DNA of 64,000 nt, taken from assembly GCA_032622095.1 (NCBI GenBank), contig CP136065.1, positions 248,123,474 to 248,187,473 on the forward strand, in the 5' to 3' direction. The notes under the pieces are model-generated. The model saw only the letters and a list, made by a program, of their open reading frames with translations. It was not told the DNA's origin and did not search any database. Of this stretch, positions 33,262 to 44,330 are shown piece by piece. Within the stretch, counting starts at the first letter, position 1. Each line of letters opens with the position of its first letter. The position numbers were made by a program, and so were the translations under genes. This DNA is from Siphonodentalium dalli. Its lineage: Eukaryota > Mollusca > Scaphopoda > Gadilida > Siphonodentaliidae.

Positions 33262-33890
33262 GGCGGTTCCGATAGCTTCTTTAAAACGAGAATTTCGCAG
33301 GAGGGAAGCCATCTGAGCGACAATTTATTTCTCACAAACAACTCCGAAATCATGATCCATTTGGGTAGAACTATCTACGCGGACGTCTCGCTTTACATGG
33401 GGAAACCGAAAATCCACATACGGAAATACTATCAGAAAGACGGCAAAAACGTCCCGACGACCTACGGGATTGCTTTGGACCCGAGCGAGTTCAATATTCT
33501 GCGAGATAATATTGATAGGCTCCAAGAACTCGTCCATCTGAAGATGTTACCGAAGAATTTCTTCTCAGAAACTCTGGACGAACACTCGACTTTGAGAGCT
33601 ATACTGCTGACTACCTACACCGAGATGGGGAAGAAAGCCGTTGACTCGGAGTTGCAGAGTATGTGTTTCGGTTGCATTAATAATTGCGCGTCTCAAAAAG
33701 ACCACGACATGTGTTTGGTGATGATATCGATCGGATCGAAGTCTATGAAACGGCGATGAAAAAACTAAATAGAACTGCGTTATTCGCTAAATTCAGGGAA
33801 GCTGCGAAGAAAAATAACATTGAAGCGACGTTGAGTGAGTTTCAAGCTATAGTTATATCTGACCGAGAACTTCGTGAGGCTATCATCTGA
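33262..33890 (+). pseudogene. PC4-like domain fused to Cys/His motif (copy B), frameshifted
   Basis: The frame is open from 33184; the first ATG is at 33352. The segment GKPKIHIRKYY, then YGIALDPSEFNILRDNIDRL (about residues 17-62 from that ATG) fits the PC4/Sub1 single-stranded DNA-binding fold: a beta strand with IRKYY, a G..L.P.E..L turn and a C-terminal helix. After a linker, CFGCINNCASQKDHDMC repeats the Cys/His spacing of the copy A protein at 4260. A frameshift near 33715 leads to the last frame, ending at 33890 (KKLNRTALFAKFREAAKKN). PC4 proteins bind melted DNA and promote transcription or replication; a viral role here is inference. Confidence 0.6.
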
Positions 33891-34165
33891 ACAATTATCT
33901 ACAATGTATAAGTGTTGTATCTACATAAACGTTCCAGTATCCGACGCCTGGATCAGACGACTGAATAGCGTCGTGAGTGACTTTTCAGTATCTCATCATG
34001 AACATTCGAAAAAACGATTATCTAAACGATGTATAAGTGTTGTATTTTTATATCTATGTAAATGTGCGTTAGTCGTATTCCTAGCTTGGTAGTGCCAGGG
34101 GAAATCACTCTACTAATTTGTATTTGGTGTATTGTAACCAAAACATGGAAATCTCATCATGCTAG
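33891..34165. other. Right flank of copy B, no gene seen
   Basis: Contains two ACGATGTATAAGTGTTGTAT-like copies (33903-33920 and 34027-34046), a ~125-base partial duplication. It continues at 41235 after the LINE. Confidence 0.5.
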
Positions 34166-34179
34166 AAAGTATTGAATGC
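34166..34179 (+). repeat. LINE target-site duplication, 5' copy
   Basis: AAAGTATTGAATGC matches 41221-41234 exactly. Because the 3' copy follows a poly(A) tail, the leading A residues are ambiguous, giving 11-14 bp. Confidence 0.85.
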
Positions 34180-34545
34180 ACTTCCGGTTTCGTAAAAGTA
34201 AACAATGGATCGATAAAAAAGCTCTCCTGTTCCAAAGCATAATTCGTTATTGTAAAACTATGTAAGACGACCATTATTGACTCTTCTCTATGTGTATAAC
34301 TACCGCTTGATTAACCAAGGTAATCGGCACAAATTGAAAACTGTATGCTATGTTTTTGATGTTTGAACTGTTTCGTATGGCTTAATTTCGAGGACTATCG
34401 ATTACATAACAGATTTCTTGTCGATTTATTCGTCACGCTTGAGTAGTTCCATTGAGTTCAGTGTTAAAATTAGTCTAGACGGTTGGCCTATTGGTGTCGT
34501 TAATTGTTGGTTTCACTATCCGGATTCTCTGATCAGTTAACAACA

Positions 34546-35490
34546 ATGGGCGACGGAAAAGACGACAAGACACAGGGAAAGAAAGGGACGCCGAAGGTAC
34601 CTGCTGCCCCAACTAAAGAAAAACAGAAGGACAAAGCACCTGCGTCGAAACGTGCTCGAGAGGAAAGAGACAGTCTTGGGGCCAATTCTTCTTTCATGGA
34701 GTCCGAGGCCTTTAAGGGACTGACGGAACAGCTTACTCGACTAGAAACACATATGGACACACTCCCAACAGTGAAATTCATGGAAGAGTTCCTTTCAAAA
34801 GGCATAGAAGAGAAGTTTGAATCATTCAAAACGCAACTGCTGGCTGATATCGACAAGCATATTTCGGTTCACATAAAGGATTTGACTGACAAAATTAACC
34901 ACTACGAGACGGAAGCAGATTTGTTGCGAGAAGAAGTTGACGTGTATCGTGCTGAAAACGACAATTTAAAGACAGACATAAAATATATCAGGCAACAATT
35001 AAATAAAGCGGAACAATATTCCAGGAAAACGTGTGTACGAGCTTTGGATATCCAGGTCACAGAAAATGATGATCACACTTTGGCAGAAAGATTTCGCAAC
35101 ATTGTAAATCAGTCGCAGACCGAAATTAAGATAAGTACGGCTGATATTGTAGCGGCTCATCGACTTCCTTCCAAATCACAGCCTCCCCCGTGTATCGTGA
35201 AGTTCCTGCGATCCGATACACGGAACATGGTGTTCCAAAAGAGAAAAGTTCTGAAGCAGAAGAAGACGGACGGATCGATGGCCCCGGTTAAAGTGCGCGA
35301 CGACTTAACTAGGGACAATCTGCAGCTGATGAACTCACTGTTTGACCACAGGATGGTCAAATACGGATACCACCGGAACGGGTTTATTTGGGCAAAGCTG
35401 CAGAACGACACGAATGTTAAAGTTGACATTTTAGAAAACCTGGACCACTTATTCAAAGACGCTGCGAAAAGATCGACCGCTAGAAAATGA
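34546..35490 (+). CDS. LINE ORF1 protein (RNA-binding chaperone)
   Basis: 314 residues. I chose ATG 34546 (context CAACAATGG) over upstream non-ATG codons. A Lys-rich N-terminus (about 1-45) precedes long heptad-like stretches (about 60-170, with ETEADLLREEVDVYRAENDN), predicting a coiled coil. QYSRKTCVRALDIQV then starts an RRM-like module with DIVAAHRLP, PPPCIVKFL and RNMVFQKRKVLK. The C-terminal part has YHRNGFIWAKL. L1 ORF1 proteins trimerise and coat the element RNA for retrotransposition. The frame is uninterrupted and ends well before ORF2, so ORF2 needs reinitiation or another route. Confidence 0.85.
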   Translation: MGDGKDDKTQGKKGTPKVPAAPTKEKQKDKAPASKRAREERDSLGANSSFMESEAFKGLTEQLTRLETHMDTLPTVKFMEEFLSKGIEEKFESFKTQLLADIDKHISVHIKDLTDKINHYETEADLLREEVDVYRAENDNLKTDIKYIRQQLNKAEQYSRKTCVRALDIQVTENDDHTLAERFRNIVNQSQTEIKISTADIVAAHRLPSKSQPPPCIVKFLRSDTRNMVFQKRKVLKQKKTDGSMAPVKVRDDLTRDNLQLMNSLFDHRMVKYGYHRNGFIWAKLQNDTNVKVDILENLDHLFKDAAKRSTARK

Positions 35491-36732
35491 CTTGTGATAT
35501 GACTATTCTCACCTTTGTACATAAGTGCTCTATTGACATCGACCTGATACCCCATCCGCCCAACATCATCACCCCGCTAAAATTAACCTGATAAAACCTA
35601 CTTGCAAACTTCTCCTATAATTCATATTTCGCTGTCAATTTCTTTTTCTCCCCATTTCTGACACATAACTTTACAACGATACTCAAAATCTGTAACCACC
35701 CCACTAAAAGCGTCCTGTTTAATTTAATCTGATCTAAATCTCCTGTTATAATTTCTTTTTTCGCTCAATGTCTGCAACCACCCTACTAAAAATGTCCTGT
35801 TTAAGCTGATCTGAACCCCCTCTTATAATTCATTTTTCGCTGCCAATATGTTTTCCTATCTGATGCACATATACACATATCGTGTGTCATACTTCTATAT
35901 TATCTCAATAAGTGAAATAATATTTTTTTAAATACATATGCCGAGATTATAGTTCATAACAATGGCACTATACACTTGCGCATAAACTAATCCAATCACC
36001 ACCAAGTGAAGTTAGCAGACATACCTTGACAAACTGAACATTATGTTACTCTGGCCTAACTATTAATCTGACCATTCACTGACCGCCTGTTGTCAACCTG
36101 AATATCGATTGATTCTATTTATAGACTGTACCTTTCAGCTGCATTGCCCAAACACATATCGATTGATTTTATTTATAGATTGTACTTTTCTCAGCCATGA
36201 CGTGTCCGATATATGTCACACCTTACATTAATTTGCGAAGCTACATATCAGGCTGAACTTTAATTGTCTTATTGCAATACATCTCGCGTTCTCAAAGATT
36301 GTTTAAGTTATATTGACAAATCATTGGCTAATTAATACCAGGTTGTGTATTTTTGTTACCGATTAATGTCGACTTTTAAAATTGTTAAGTATATACACAT
36401 GTTGCCGTACGTATATACAAACACACTGAATTAAAGCCCATTACTGAATTGACCACACCATTGAATTCTAGTCACGAATTTAGACCTAAAATTAAAATAG
36501 TTATCTATTCTGTTTACGGAGTTAATAATGCGCACTACACATAACTGTCTTTAATATTACATTCAAACAATATGCTTTGGAACTGCCTGTCCCGAACTAG
36601 GAAGCAATTTTCACACAATCCTCTCTTTAATGTATTTCTGTCCTCTACTAAGGTTTGCACTATGTTTGTTTCTTATTCACATGTATTTTGAAAATGAAAT
36701 ATGGGTTTGCTCTAACAATCTACAATTAATAG

Positions 36733-39597
36733 ATGTCGGTTAAAATTCTTTCAATGAATTGTCAAGGACTTGGGGATAAGAAAAAACGGAGAGATGTCTT
36801 CACATACCTTAAAAAGTTGAAGTATGACATTTACTGTTTACAAGACGTTCATTTTACTCGCGATCAAGAGAGATTTATTCAATCGGAGTGGGGTTATACT
36901 TGCTGTTTTAATTCTTTCAAATCATCAAGTAGAGGCGTCGCGATTTTATTCAATAATACATTTGGTCTAAAGATTAATGCATTACATACGGACCCAAATG
37001 GGAACATGCTCATAGCCGAAATTAATGTAGATGATTTCAAGCTAACATTAGTAAATATATATGGACCCAATGCAGATACCCCGTCTTTTTATGAAAAAAT
37101 TAACAAAATACTAACCGATGATATCATATCTGATAACGTTGTGATTTGTGGTGATTACAATATTGCCCTTAATCCTTCAAAAGACTGTTTTAATTACGTT
37201 GGTGACAATAACCCGAAAGCTCGCAAGGAACTATTTAAACTAATCGGCGAAAAAGACCTCATTGATGTATGGAGATATCAGAACCCAGAACAACTAAGAT
37301 ATACTTGGCGAAGAAAGTCCCCGTTTAAACAAGCACGTTTAGATTATTTTCTCATATCAAACTGTATTTTGCCTTTTATTGAATCATCTTCCGTAATACC
37401 TGGTTATCGTACCGATCATTCAATAGTAGCTGTGAACTTCAAATTATGTGATACGAAACCCGGACGTGGCTATTGGAAATTTAATAACTCTCTACTTTCT
37501 AATAAAACTTTTGTCGATAAAATAAATGAAACTGTAAAGACGACTGTCGAACAATATAAATCGTCGGACAATGACACGCTATGTGATAACGAAGAGAGTC
37601 CAAAGTTTCAAATAAACGACCAATTATTCTTTGAAACATTGCTCATGGAGATGAGAAAAACGACGTTAACTTTTTCAAAAGCACTAGCAAATACTAAACG
37701 CCAAGAAGAATCTTTACTTGAAGCAGACATTGAAGTGTTAGAAAATCGGCTTACTGATGATGATGGTATTGAGAAATTACAACAACTTAAACTACGATTA
37801 GAAGATATAAGAAAAAAGAAATTAGAAGGCGCAATGATACGTTCAAGAGCTCGATGGGTCAGTGATGGGGAAAAACCAACTAAATATTTTCTTAACTTAG
37901 AAAAAAGACATTATATGAATAAAGCACTTCTTCGGGTTGAAAAAGAGGATGGTAAAGTGGTTACAGATCAAAATGATATTCTCGAAGAGGCCAAACTATA
38001 TTACGAAAAATTATATGAAAATAGACACGAGAACACAAATGTATCGGACATTGAACAATTTGTTCGCGTTCAAAATGATAACACAAATAATTTCCCAAAT
38101 AAATTATCTCCAGAAATCTCTCACACCCTTGAATCACGTATTTCTGAAAACGAGGCATTAACCTATTTAAAACATATGCGCAATAACAAAAGCCCTGGTT
38201 CCAGTGGCTTCTCGTGTGATTTTTATAAAATGTTTTGGAATAAAATTGGTAAATTCCTAGTTAGGTCATTAAACTACGGCTTAGATAAAGGTGAATTATC
38301 GGTTACACAGAAACACGGTATTCTTACTCTGATTCCAAAAGAAAACAAACCAAAACAATTCCTAAAAAACTGGCGACCTATTTCACTTCTTAATGTGTCA
38401 TACAAAATTTTATCCGGTATACTTTCTGAAAGATTGAAAAGTGTAATTCAAGATCTTATTCATCATGACCAGAGTGGGTTTTTAAAAGGTAGATTCATTG
38501 GCGAAAATATACGATTAATATCAGACATCCTGTCCACAACAAAATCTGCTAATATCCCTGGACTACTTGTACTCCTTGACTTCGAAAAAGCTTTTGATTC
38601 GGTCTCATGGTCATTCTTGTCGTCAGTCTTAAAATACTTCAACTTTGGGGATAATTTTATTAAAATCATTAATTGCTTGTATAACGGTATATCGTCAAAT
38701 GTCAATATCAACGGGCATATGTCTCGTAGCTTCAGAATCTCGAGGGGCTGTCGCCAAGGTGATCCAATTTCGCCTTACATTTTTTTATTGTGTGTAGAAA
38801 TATTAGGTATAGGATTCCGGAAACGGAAAAATATCAAGGGTATTAAGATAGGGAATTCAGAATTTAAACTTTCACAATATGCTGACGATACCTCATTTTT
38901 TCTTGATGGTGACCCCCAAAGCCTTGACAATGCATTCGAGCTATTACATGAATTTTATCTTATTTCAGGTTTAAAAATTAATTACGACAAAACAGTTGCG
39001 GTATGGATTGGTAAGAAAAGAGATTGTACTGACTCTATATGTGACAGATGGAAAATAAGATGGCTATCAAATGGTTTTAAAGTTCTCGGTGTAAATTTCC
39101 AATTAGATGCCGATGATATATTTTCGAATAATTACATCACAGCGTACAACCAGATACGAACAATTTTTTCTGTGTGGTCTAAAAGACACCTGACGGTTAT
39201 CGGGAGAGTCACAATATTCAAGTCATTGGTACTTTCTAAACTCTCGTTTTTATTTATGACAATTCCAAATCCACCAAAAACATTCTTAACTGACATAAAC
39301 AAAGACATATATAATTTCATATGGGATAAAAAACCTGACAAAATTGCTAGGAAATATTTTCAACAAGACTATTCCATGGGAGGTTGTAAAATGATTGATA
39401 TCCAAACATTTATGCATTCAATGAAAATATCATGGGTGAAACGCTACATAACTCAACCGGAGTCTTGGCAAAACCTCGTCCGATATCAAATGGAGTGTAC
39501 AAACAATGACAAATGGTATCTATCGAATGGATGTGCCCTTAATAGATATAAAAGCAAATATATCAATCAATTCTGGATAGATGTTCTAGATGCATGA
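36733..39597 (+). CDS. LINE ORF2: endonuclease and reverse transcriptase
   Basis: 954 residues in this frame. The endonuclease domain (about 1-235) shows LSMNCQGLGDKKKRRD, CLQDVHFT, ICGDYNIALNP, RLDYFLIS and the catalytic TDHS at 227-230. The reverse transcriptase (about 470-800) shows WRPISLLN, LLDFEKAFDSVSW (Asp616), SRGCRQGDPISPYIF and YADD at 716-719. KINYDKTVAVWIG follows. It nicks the target and primes cDNA synthesis from the LINE RNA. The frame stops at 39597 after FWIDVLDA; the remainder continues in another frame from 39594. A one-base deletion there is the simplest explanation, so this copy probably lacks a full ORF2. Confidence 0.9.
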   Translation: MSVKILSMNCQGLGDKKKRRDVFTYLKKLKYDIYCLQDVHFTRDQERFIQSEWGYTCCFNSFKSSSRGVAILFNNTFGLKINALHTDPNGNMLIAEINVDDFKLTLVNIYGPNADTPSFYEKINKILTDDIISDNVVICGDYNIALNPSKDCFNYVGDNNPKARKELFKLIGEKDLIDVWRYQNPEQLRYTWRRKSPFKQARLDYFLISNCILPFIESSSVIPGYRTDHSIVAVNFKLCDTKPGRGYWKFNNSLLSNKTFVDKINETVKTTVEQYKSSDNDTLCDNEESPKFQINDQLFFETLLMEMRKTTLTFSKALANTKRQEESLLEADIEVLENRLTDDDGIEKLQQLKLRLEDIRKKKLEGAMIRSRARWVSDGEKPTKYFLNLEKRHYMNKALLRVEKEDGKVVTDQNDILEEAKLYYEKLYENRHENTNVSDIEQFVRVQNDNTNNFPNKLSPEISHTLESRISENEALTYLKHMRNNKSPGSSGFSCDFYKMFWNKIGKFLVRSLNYGLDKGELSVTQKHGILTLIPKENKPKQFLKNWRPISLLNVSYKILSGILSERLKSVIQDLIHHDQSGFLKGRFIGENIRLISDILSTTKSANIPGLLVLLDFEKAFDSVSWSFLSSVLKYFNFGDNFIKIINCLYNGISSNVNINGHMSRSFRISRGCRQGDPISPYIFLLCVEILGIGFRKRKNIKGIKIGNSEFKLSQYADDTSFFLDGDPQSLDNAFELLHEFYLISGLKINYDKTVAVWIGKKRDCTDSICDRWKIRWLSNGFKVLGVNFQLDADDIFSNNYITAYNQIRTIFSVWSKRHLTVIGRVTIFKSLVLSKLSFLFMTIPNPPKTFLTDINKDIYNFIWDKKPDKIARKYFQQDYSMGGCKMIDIQTFMHSMKISWVKRYITQPESWQNLVRYQMECTNNDKWYLSNGCALNRYKSKYINQFWIDVLDA

Positions 39598-40559
39598 AAA
39601 TATTAAACTTAAAGATGGCCCCAAAAACGCACAGTGATGTGCTCTCATCGACGATTGTAAATAACGATATTTTCAAAATAAACAAACACGCAATTAATGA
39701 CAGATCGTTGGCCCTTCGTGGCATATATTTTGTGAACGATCTTATGTGTGATAATAACAAATTAATGTCCTATGACGAAGCAAAGCGGTTATATGGCATT
39801 AAAACAGATTTTTTGACATACAACGGTATAATCTCTTCAATAACAAAATACCTAACTAAAATGGAAAACTCTAGTAGCTATCAACAAAGTAACAACGAAC
39901 GACTGAACAACCCAATACTACCGTATCAGATCGAACACTTACTCAAATCGAATTCGAAATATATATACAATTGCATTCAAGACCCAAAAATGAACATGAA
40001 CCTCATCTCAAAATGGGAGAAGAAACTAAATATGCACCATGAATTAGACTGGTGGTCAGACGTTTTTAAAACTCCCTTTGTTCAGTTTTGTGACACGAAA
40101 TATGTATGGTTTCAATATCGGATAAACAATAGAATATTAGGGACTAACAATGTACTAAAGAAAATGGGTCGATCTGAAAATGATACATGTTCTTTTTGTA
40201 AAATTGAAAAAGAGACCATTAGCCATCTTATGTTTCAATGTCACATTATTGCTTCGCTGTGGAACGAGATTCGTATATGGATATTTAACACGACTTCAAA
40301 TAAATTAGAAATTAATTCAAACACTATTTTATTTGGCAAAGCTGATACTTTGAAAATTGATCCACTCCTCCAAACGATCTTGGTCATAATTAAGTATAAT
40401 ATATACCGATCAAAGATGAGATCTGAATTACCAAAATTGCAAAATATCCAAGCAGAAATACGAATGTACGCAAAAACTGAAAGATGGATTTTTTACAGCA
40501 AATCTAGATATACTGAGTTCGAATATCGGTGGGATAAATGGAAAGGTCTGTTACACTAG
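39594..40559 (+). pseudogene. LINE ORF2 C-terminal part, frameshifted
   Basis: 321 residues overlapping the ORF2 stop as ATGA. It contains VWFQYRINNRILGTNNVLKK and then CSFCKIEKETISHLMFQC (about residues 198-216), the zf-RVT-type Cys/His motif found at the end of L1/Tx1 ORF2 proteins, followed by SLWNEIRIWIF. This is the normal C-terminus rather than a third gene. The break falls exactly at the domain linker. Confidence 0.85.
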
Positions 40560-41220
40560 TACAGTTAAACAGCACATACATAACTATAGATATTTACATG
40601 TATGCTGGAAATGTAGTACATAACATTGCACATGCCTGGCACACAAGTATTCCGTAAATATTATTTAGTATTGTAAAAACTGTGTTTAAACACGAATGTG
40701 GACCAGACATGTGCCGTGTTGTGTGACTTACCTAATAGTATGCTTACTTATTTGAATCATATAGTGAGTAAAATTAATTGCATACCACCTATCCATGCCG
40801 TACATAATCACGTTACGTAAATATACCAGATTTTAAGACTTTTAGCTCGATGCTAACATTAATTAATAATCCCTCAATGTTAATATTTTGCATTATGTAA
40901 TTACCATATATATACCTAATAACGTGAGGGACTCAGAAAAAATTACAAATAATACATATACCCAATATTTCATTTTCATTATATTCATTATATTTATTAT
41001 TATAACTAATGGAAATTTAATATAACTAAACAACACAGCATTCATAGAACCATTCACTCCACACTCTTTTTTCTCTTCTACCTTTCTACAGTCTCAAAAA
41101 AAAAAAAAAAAATAACGAAAGAGACAAAAACCATTACCAACCATTAACTGTAATATAATTCATGTATTACCACAATGTATTTGTCTTTTTTCAAATAAAA
41201 ATTTATAAAAAAAAAAAAAA

Positions 41221-41234
41221 AAAGTATTGAATGC
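41221..41234 (+). repeat. LINE target-site duplication, 3' copy
   Basis: AAAGTATTGAATGC directly after the poly(A) run; partner of 34166-34179. Confidence 0.85.
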
Positions 41235-41529
41235 TATTTAAAGCCGCATCCAGATTTTTTTGGGATTTTTTAGTTTAATTTATTTATTGTTTTTGGACAC
41301 AATTTCACATCAAAGCCATATGAATGCTGATCAATCTGTTAAACGCCATGTTGTCAGATGGTATAAGGTATTTTCGATACAGTTGTATATGAAGTGGTTA
41401 CAGACAAGCATTGGAAATATGGTAAAATGTTCATATAACTTGTTTACAAGTCATGAGTCAATTGATAAACAAAAACAAACTTTATAACTGAAACAAATAC
41501 CAAGCCTAAATGGTGTGAGCCAACAGATT

Positions 41530-41700
41530 GTTAGGTAAAACATGGGTGGGTACCCTGTATGAAATTGGAAAAAAAATTGCTTCAAATAAGGGGTGATTTG
41601 GCTGGATTTTGAGGTAAAAAGTGGGTGGGTACCCAGCATGAAATTTGAAAAAATATTTTTTCCTTCAAATAGGGGGTGGTGGGTACCCAAGAGGCGGAAA
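41530..41700 (+). repeat. Three copies of a GTGGGTACCC-bearing segment
   Basis: GTAAAACATGGGTGGGTACC and GTAAAAAGTGGGTGGGTACC, each followed by a CATGAAAT.TG(A)n stretch and TTCAAATA.GGGG, then a third GGTGGTGGGTACCC. Units are ~75 bases and diverged. Confidence 0.55.
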
Positions 41701-42039
41701 AAAAAATTTCAGCCTACTGTCATGGCACTTTTTCCCGACCCCCCTGGTTGTAGGGGATCTGAAAAATAGAAAAATAAGTATCTGGGTGGCATACCAGCCA
41801 GTGTAGCCTGTGTTAACTTAACTGTGTCATTACTTGTTTGAAGGTTCATTTATTTTACAAAACTGGGAAAGTTCTCAAAAAAGTGAAACATTTGGATACG
41901 CAACAGGGTTTTCGTATTCAGTGTTATTGGTTACAGGAAAATAGCCCGATTTCTCTCCCCTGAATTATGTCATCTGGGCTCGCAAGACATTTTTTTCAAA
42001 TTGAAACGATAACTTTTTTTCTATTTCAAATATTTCTCA

Positions 42040-42440
42040 GCTACCCAAAAACTTTTTGGCCCAAAAAGTTCGGCCCAGGTGGCCATTTTTTAATATGTGA
42101 CAGTTTGCCACATTTTCCGAAATTTTCCCCACAGAGCAGAGCGAAAACTGGAAGTTTGCCACATTTTCCGAAATTTTCCCGACCGAGCAGAGCGAAAACT
42201 GGGATTCGACCCACTTTTTCGAACTCGACCCAAAATCTTTTCGGCCCAAAATTTTTGCCATTTATGACCCCGCACTTGTTTCGGACTATTTTCGTTTATT
42301 TTCGGACTTTGCCTATTTTCGAGGCAATTTTGAACTTTTTTCCAGAATTTTTTTTCACAGGAAATTTTGTCTCGCTCTACTTAAGACGTTGCCATGGTCA
42401 TTTGCCACATTTTCCCAATTTTTTGAATAAGGAATAAGTA
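42040..42440 (+). repeat. CCGAAATTTTCCC-type repeat, second locus
   Basis: Shares more than 40 consecutive bases with 30245-30300 (through ATGTGACAGTTTGCCACATT). It has an internal partial duplication (GAGCAGAGCGAAAACTGG at 42135 and 42184) and ends GAATAAGGAATAAGTAAC, also found at 54533. 42450-43600 holds no other feature I can support. Confidence 0.65.
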
Positions 42441-43599
42441 ACGAAATTCACGCTGCTCAATTTTTTGTGTATTCTAAATTAAATTTTTGTCGATTTGTGG
42501 ACGTCAATATAATATAATATTGACGGATTTGTATGTCTCACATCCCTCATGGTCTAATTTTTCCTTGACCATGGTGGATAATAATTACTTAATTATTTTT
42601 CGGTAATTATAATCCATATATATATAATGGCTGCATTGTTTTGGTGACAACTGCTGTTTTCATGTGATGCCTTGCGTCTAAAGGAAAAATGGGAAATGGA
42701 GTCATATAATGTCACACTGTATATATATAGGACCACCAGCTATTATGCGTTTTCCAGCACAGGGACGCATATAACCTCAAACATTGCACCCATTCAGCAA
42801 AAATCAGTCGTAACACAGAACAGGGGCGTGTAACACAAGACAAACGGGACAGAGCTGCTGCTCTCGTTCCCAATCTCCTGAATCTAATTATAGTGACGAG
42901 CCTTCCTAAAATGTAGGCTTCCATCAAATGTAGGATTGATACTGAAATGATCACACAAGCTCACAAGCATCTTGTCTCTTTTGACCTGCTGTTCAGAAGA
43001 GAATACTCATGCTATTGTTAAAGGCACATCTGCATTGCAGAGAGTTGCATATATTGCCAGAACAGAAATATATAGCAACAGAAAGTAATGTTTACAAACA
43101 TTGAAATGAACCAAAATGAACATCTGAACTTTCTGTTATTCCGAGAGTGCCTAAATTGAAAAATAGTTACAACAGTATGCCTTATACTAACATCCATTCT
43201 GTTCTGCTGAATATACAATAAAGAGCGTTTAATCACATGACCATAATGAAAACGATTACGGACTAAGGCTCGAATATTACCAATGAGTTTCTTTTTATAT
43301 CTTATGTTTCTATTTACCTTTCTTGTGTCGTGTCTAGTGGATTGGCGTTCGGTAGAAATTAAATAGGGATTAACTAATTTCTGTGTTTCTTCCAATTCAC
43401 CACTAACAGTGTCTTCATTTGTATGTGTATCATTACCGCCACGAAGTGGGTGGACACTGGTGTACAGTTTGTATAGACTCATGGTCGTATGGAGGAATGT
43501 ATTCTTGTTTCGTACTAGAGTATAAATCGTACCGATAATTACGATAGTACGACAAAGATTAGCACATGTGTTTACGTCACCGGTGTAATTGTGGGGACA

Positions 43600-44330
43600 T
43601 GTTTCTATTATGAAGATTTGCTATCCCGAAGGTCCGCTATTCCGAAGGTTCTCTATTCCGAAGGTTTTTGTTATTTTTAGGTTAATTCTATATTCTAAAG
43701 TATTGAGACTAATTTGAGAGGGTTCATTTTCACAAAGATTCTTTTTATGGAGTGTGCGCTCACATCCGAACTGATCCTGCGCGCACACCGATACAGATAC
43801 AGGAGGAAATAACTTAACTTAGAACATTAAATGTGATTTTGTTTTGTTTTCGCGGGTTTTCTTGAGATTTAATGTCATTACGTGGGCCCATACCGTTGAA
43901 TTCTTGGCATATAATATGAATGTTGTGGTATATACAGTTGACTTAAGTGATGTTCTGTGTGGGCTCCAATTTGGAGTTCAATATTTAAGGGCCAAGTTTA
44001 GAATTTTATGGGTCCATAGCTTTGAACTCTGGGCATATAATATGCATATTGGGGGGCATGTCTCTATTCCGAAGGTTCACTATCCCGAAGGTCCACTATT
44101 CCGATATTTCTCTGAATGTTCGCTATTCCGAAGGTTCACCAATCCGAAGGTTCGTTATTCCGAAGGTTCTGTGTTCCGAAGATTTTTGTTATTTTAAGGT
44201 TAATTCTATATTCTAAAGTATTGAGAGGGTTCATTATCACGAAGATTCTTTTTATGAAGGAAATAACTTAAAACATTAAATGTGATTTTGTTTTGTTTTC
44301 GCGGGTTTTCTTGAGTTTAATGTCATTACG
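43600..44330 (+). repeat. Direct duplication carrying ATTCCGAAGGTTC minisatellites
   Basis: ATTCCGAAGGTTCGCT-type ~19-base units occur at 43619-43665 and 44066-44180. Each cluster is followed by the same flank (GGTTAATTCTATATTCTAAA, GATTCTTTTTATG, GTGATTTTGTTTTGTTTTCG), so a ~520-base segment was duplicated. Confidence 0.65.

Larger units (their letters stand above)
34180..41220 (+). mobile_element. Nearly intact L1/Tx1-like LINE, ~7.0 kb
   Basis: Bounded by an 11-14 bp target-site duplication, with a 5' UTR of about 365 bp, ORF1, a ~1.24 kb inter-ORF region (35491-36732), ORF2 (one frameshift), a ~0.66 kb 3' UTR and a poly(A) tail (41207-41223). The two-ORF layout, coiled-coil ORF1, N-terminal apurinic-like endonuclease, central reverse transcriptase and C-terminal Cys/His motif fit the L1 clade, probably its Tx1 branch. 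Full length, matching TSD and a single break point to a young insertion. It landed in the right flank of copy B. Confidence 0.9.

Noticed and set aside
43018..43482. 154-residue minus-strand ORF with one hydrophobic segment
   Set aside because: No recognisable motif, promoter or homologue in the window. Length is not beyond chance for 64 kb of six frames.
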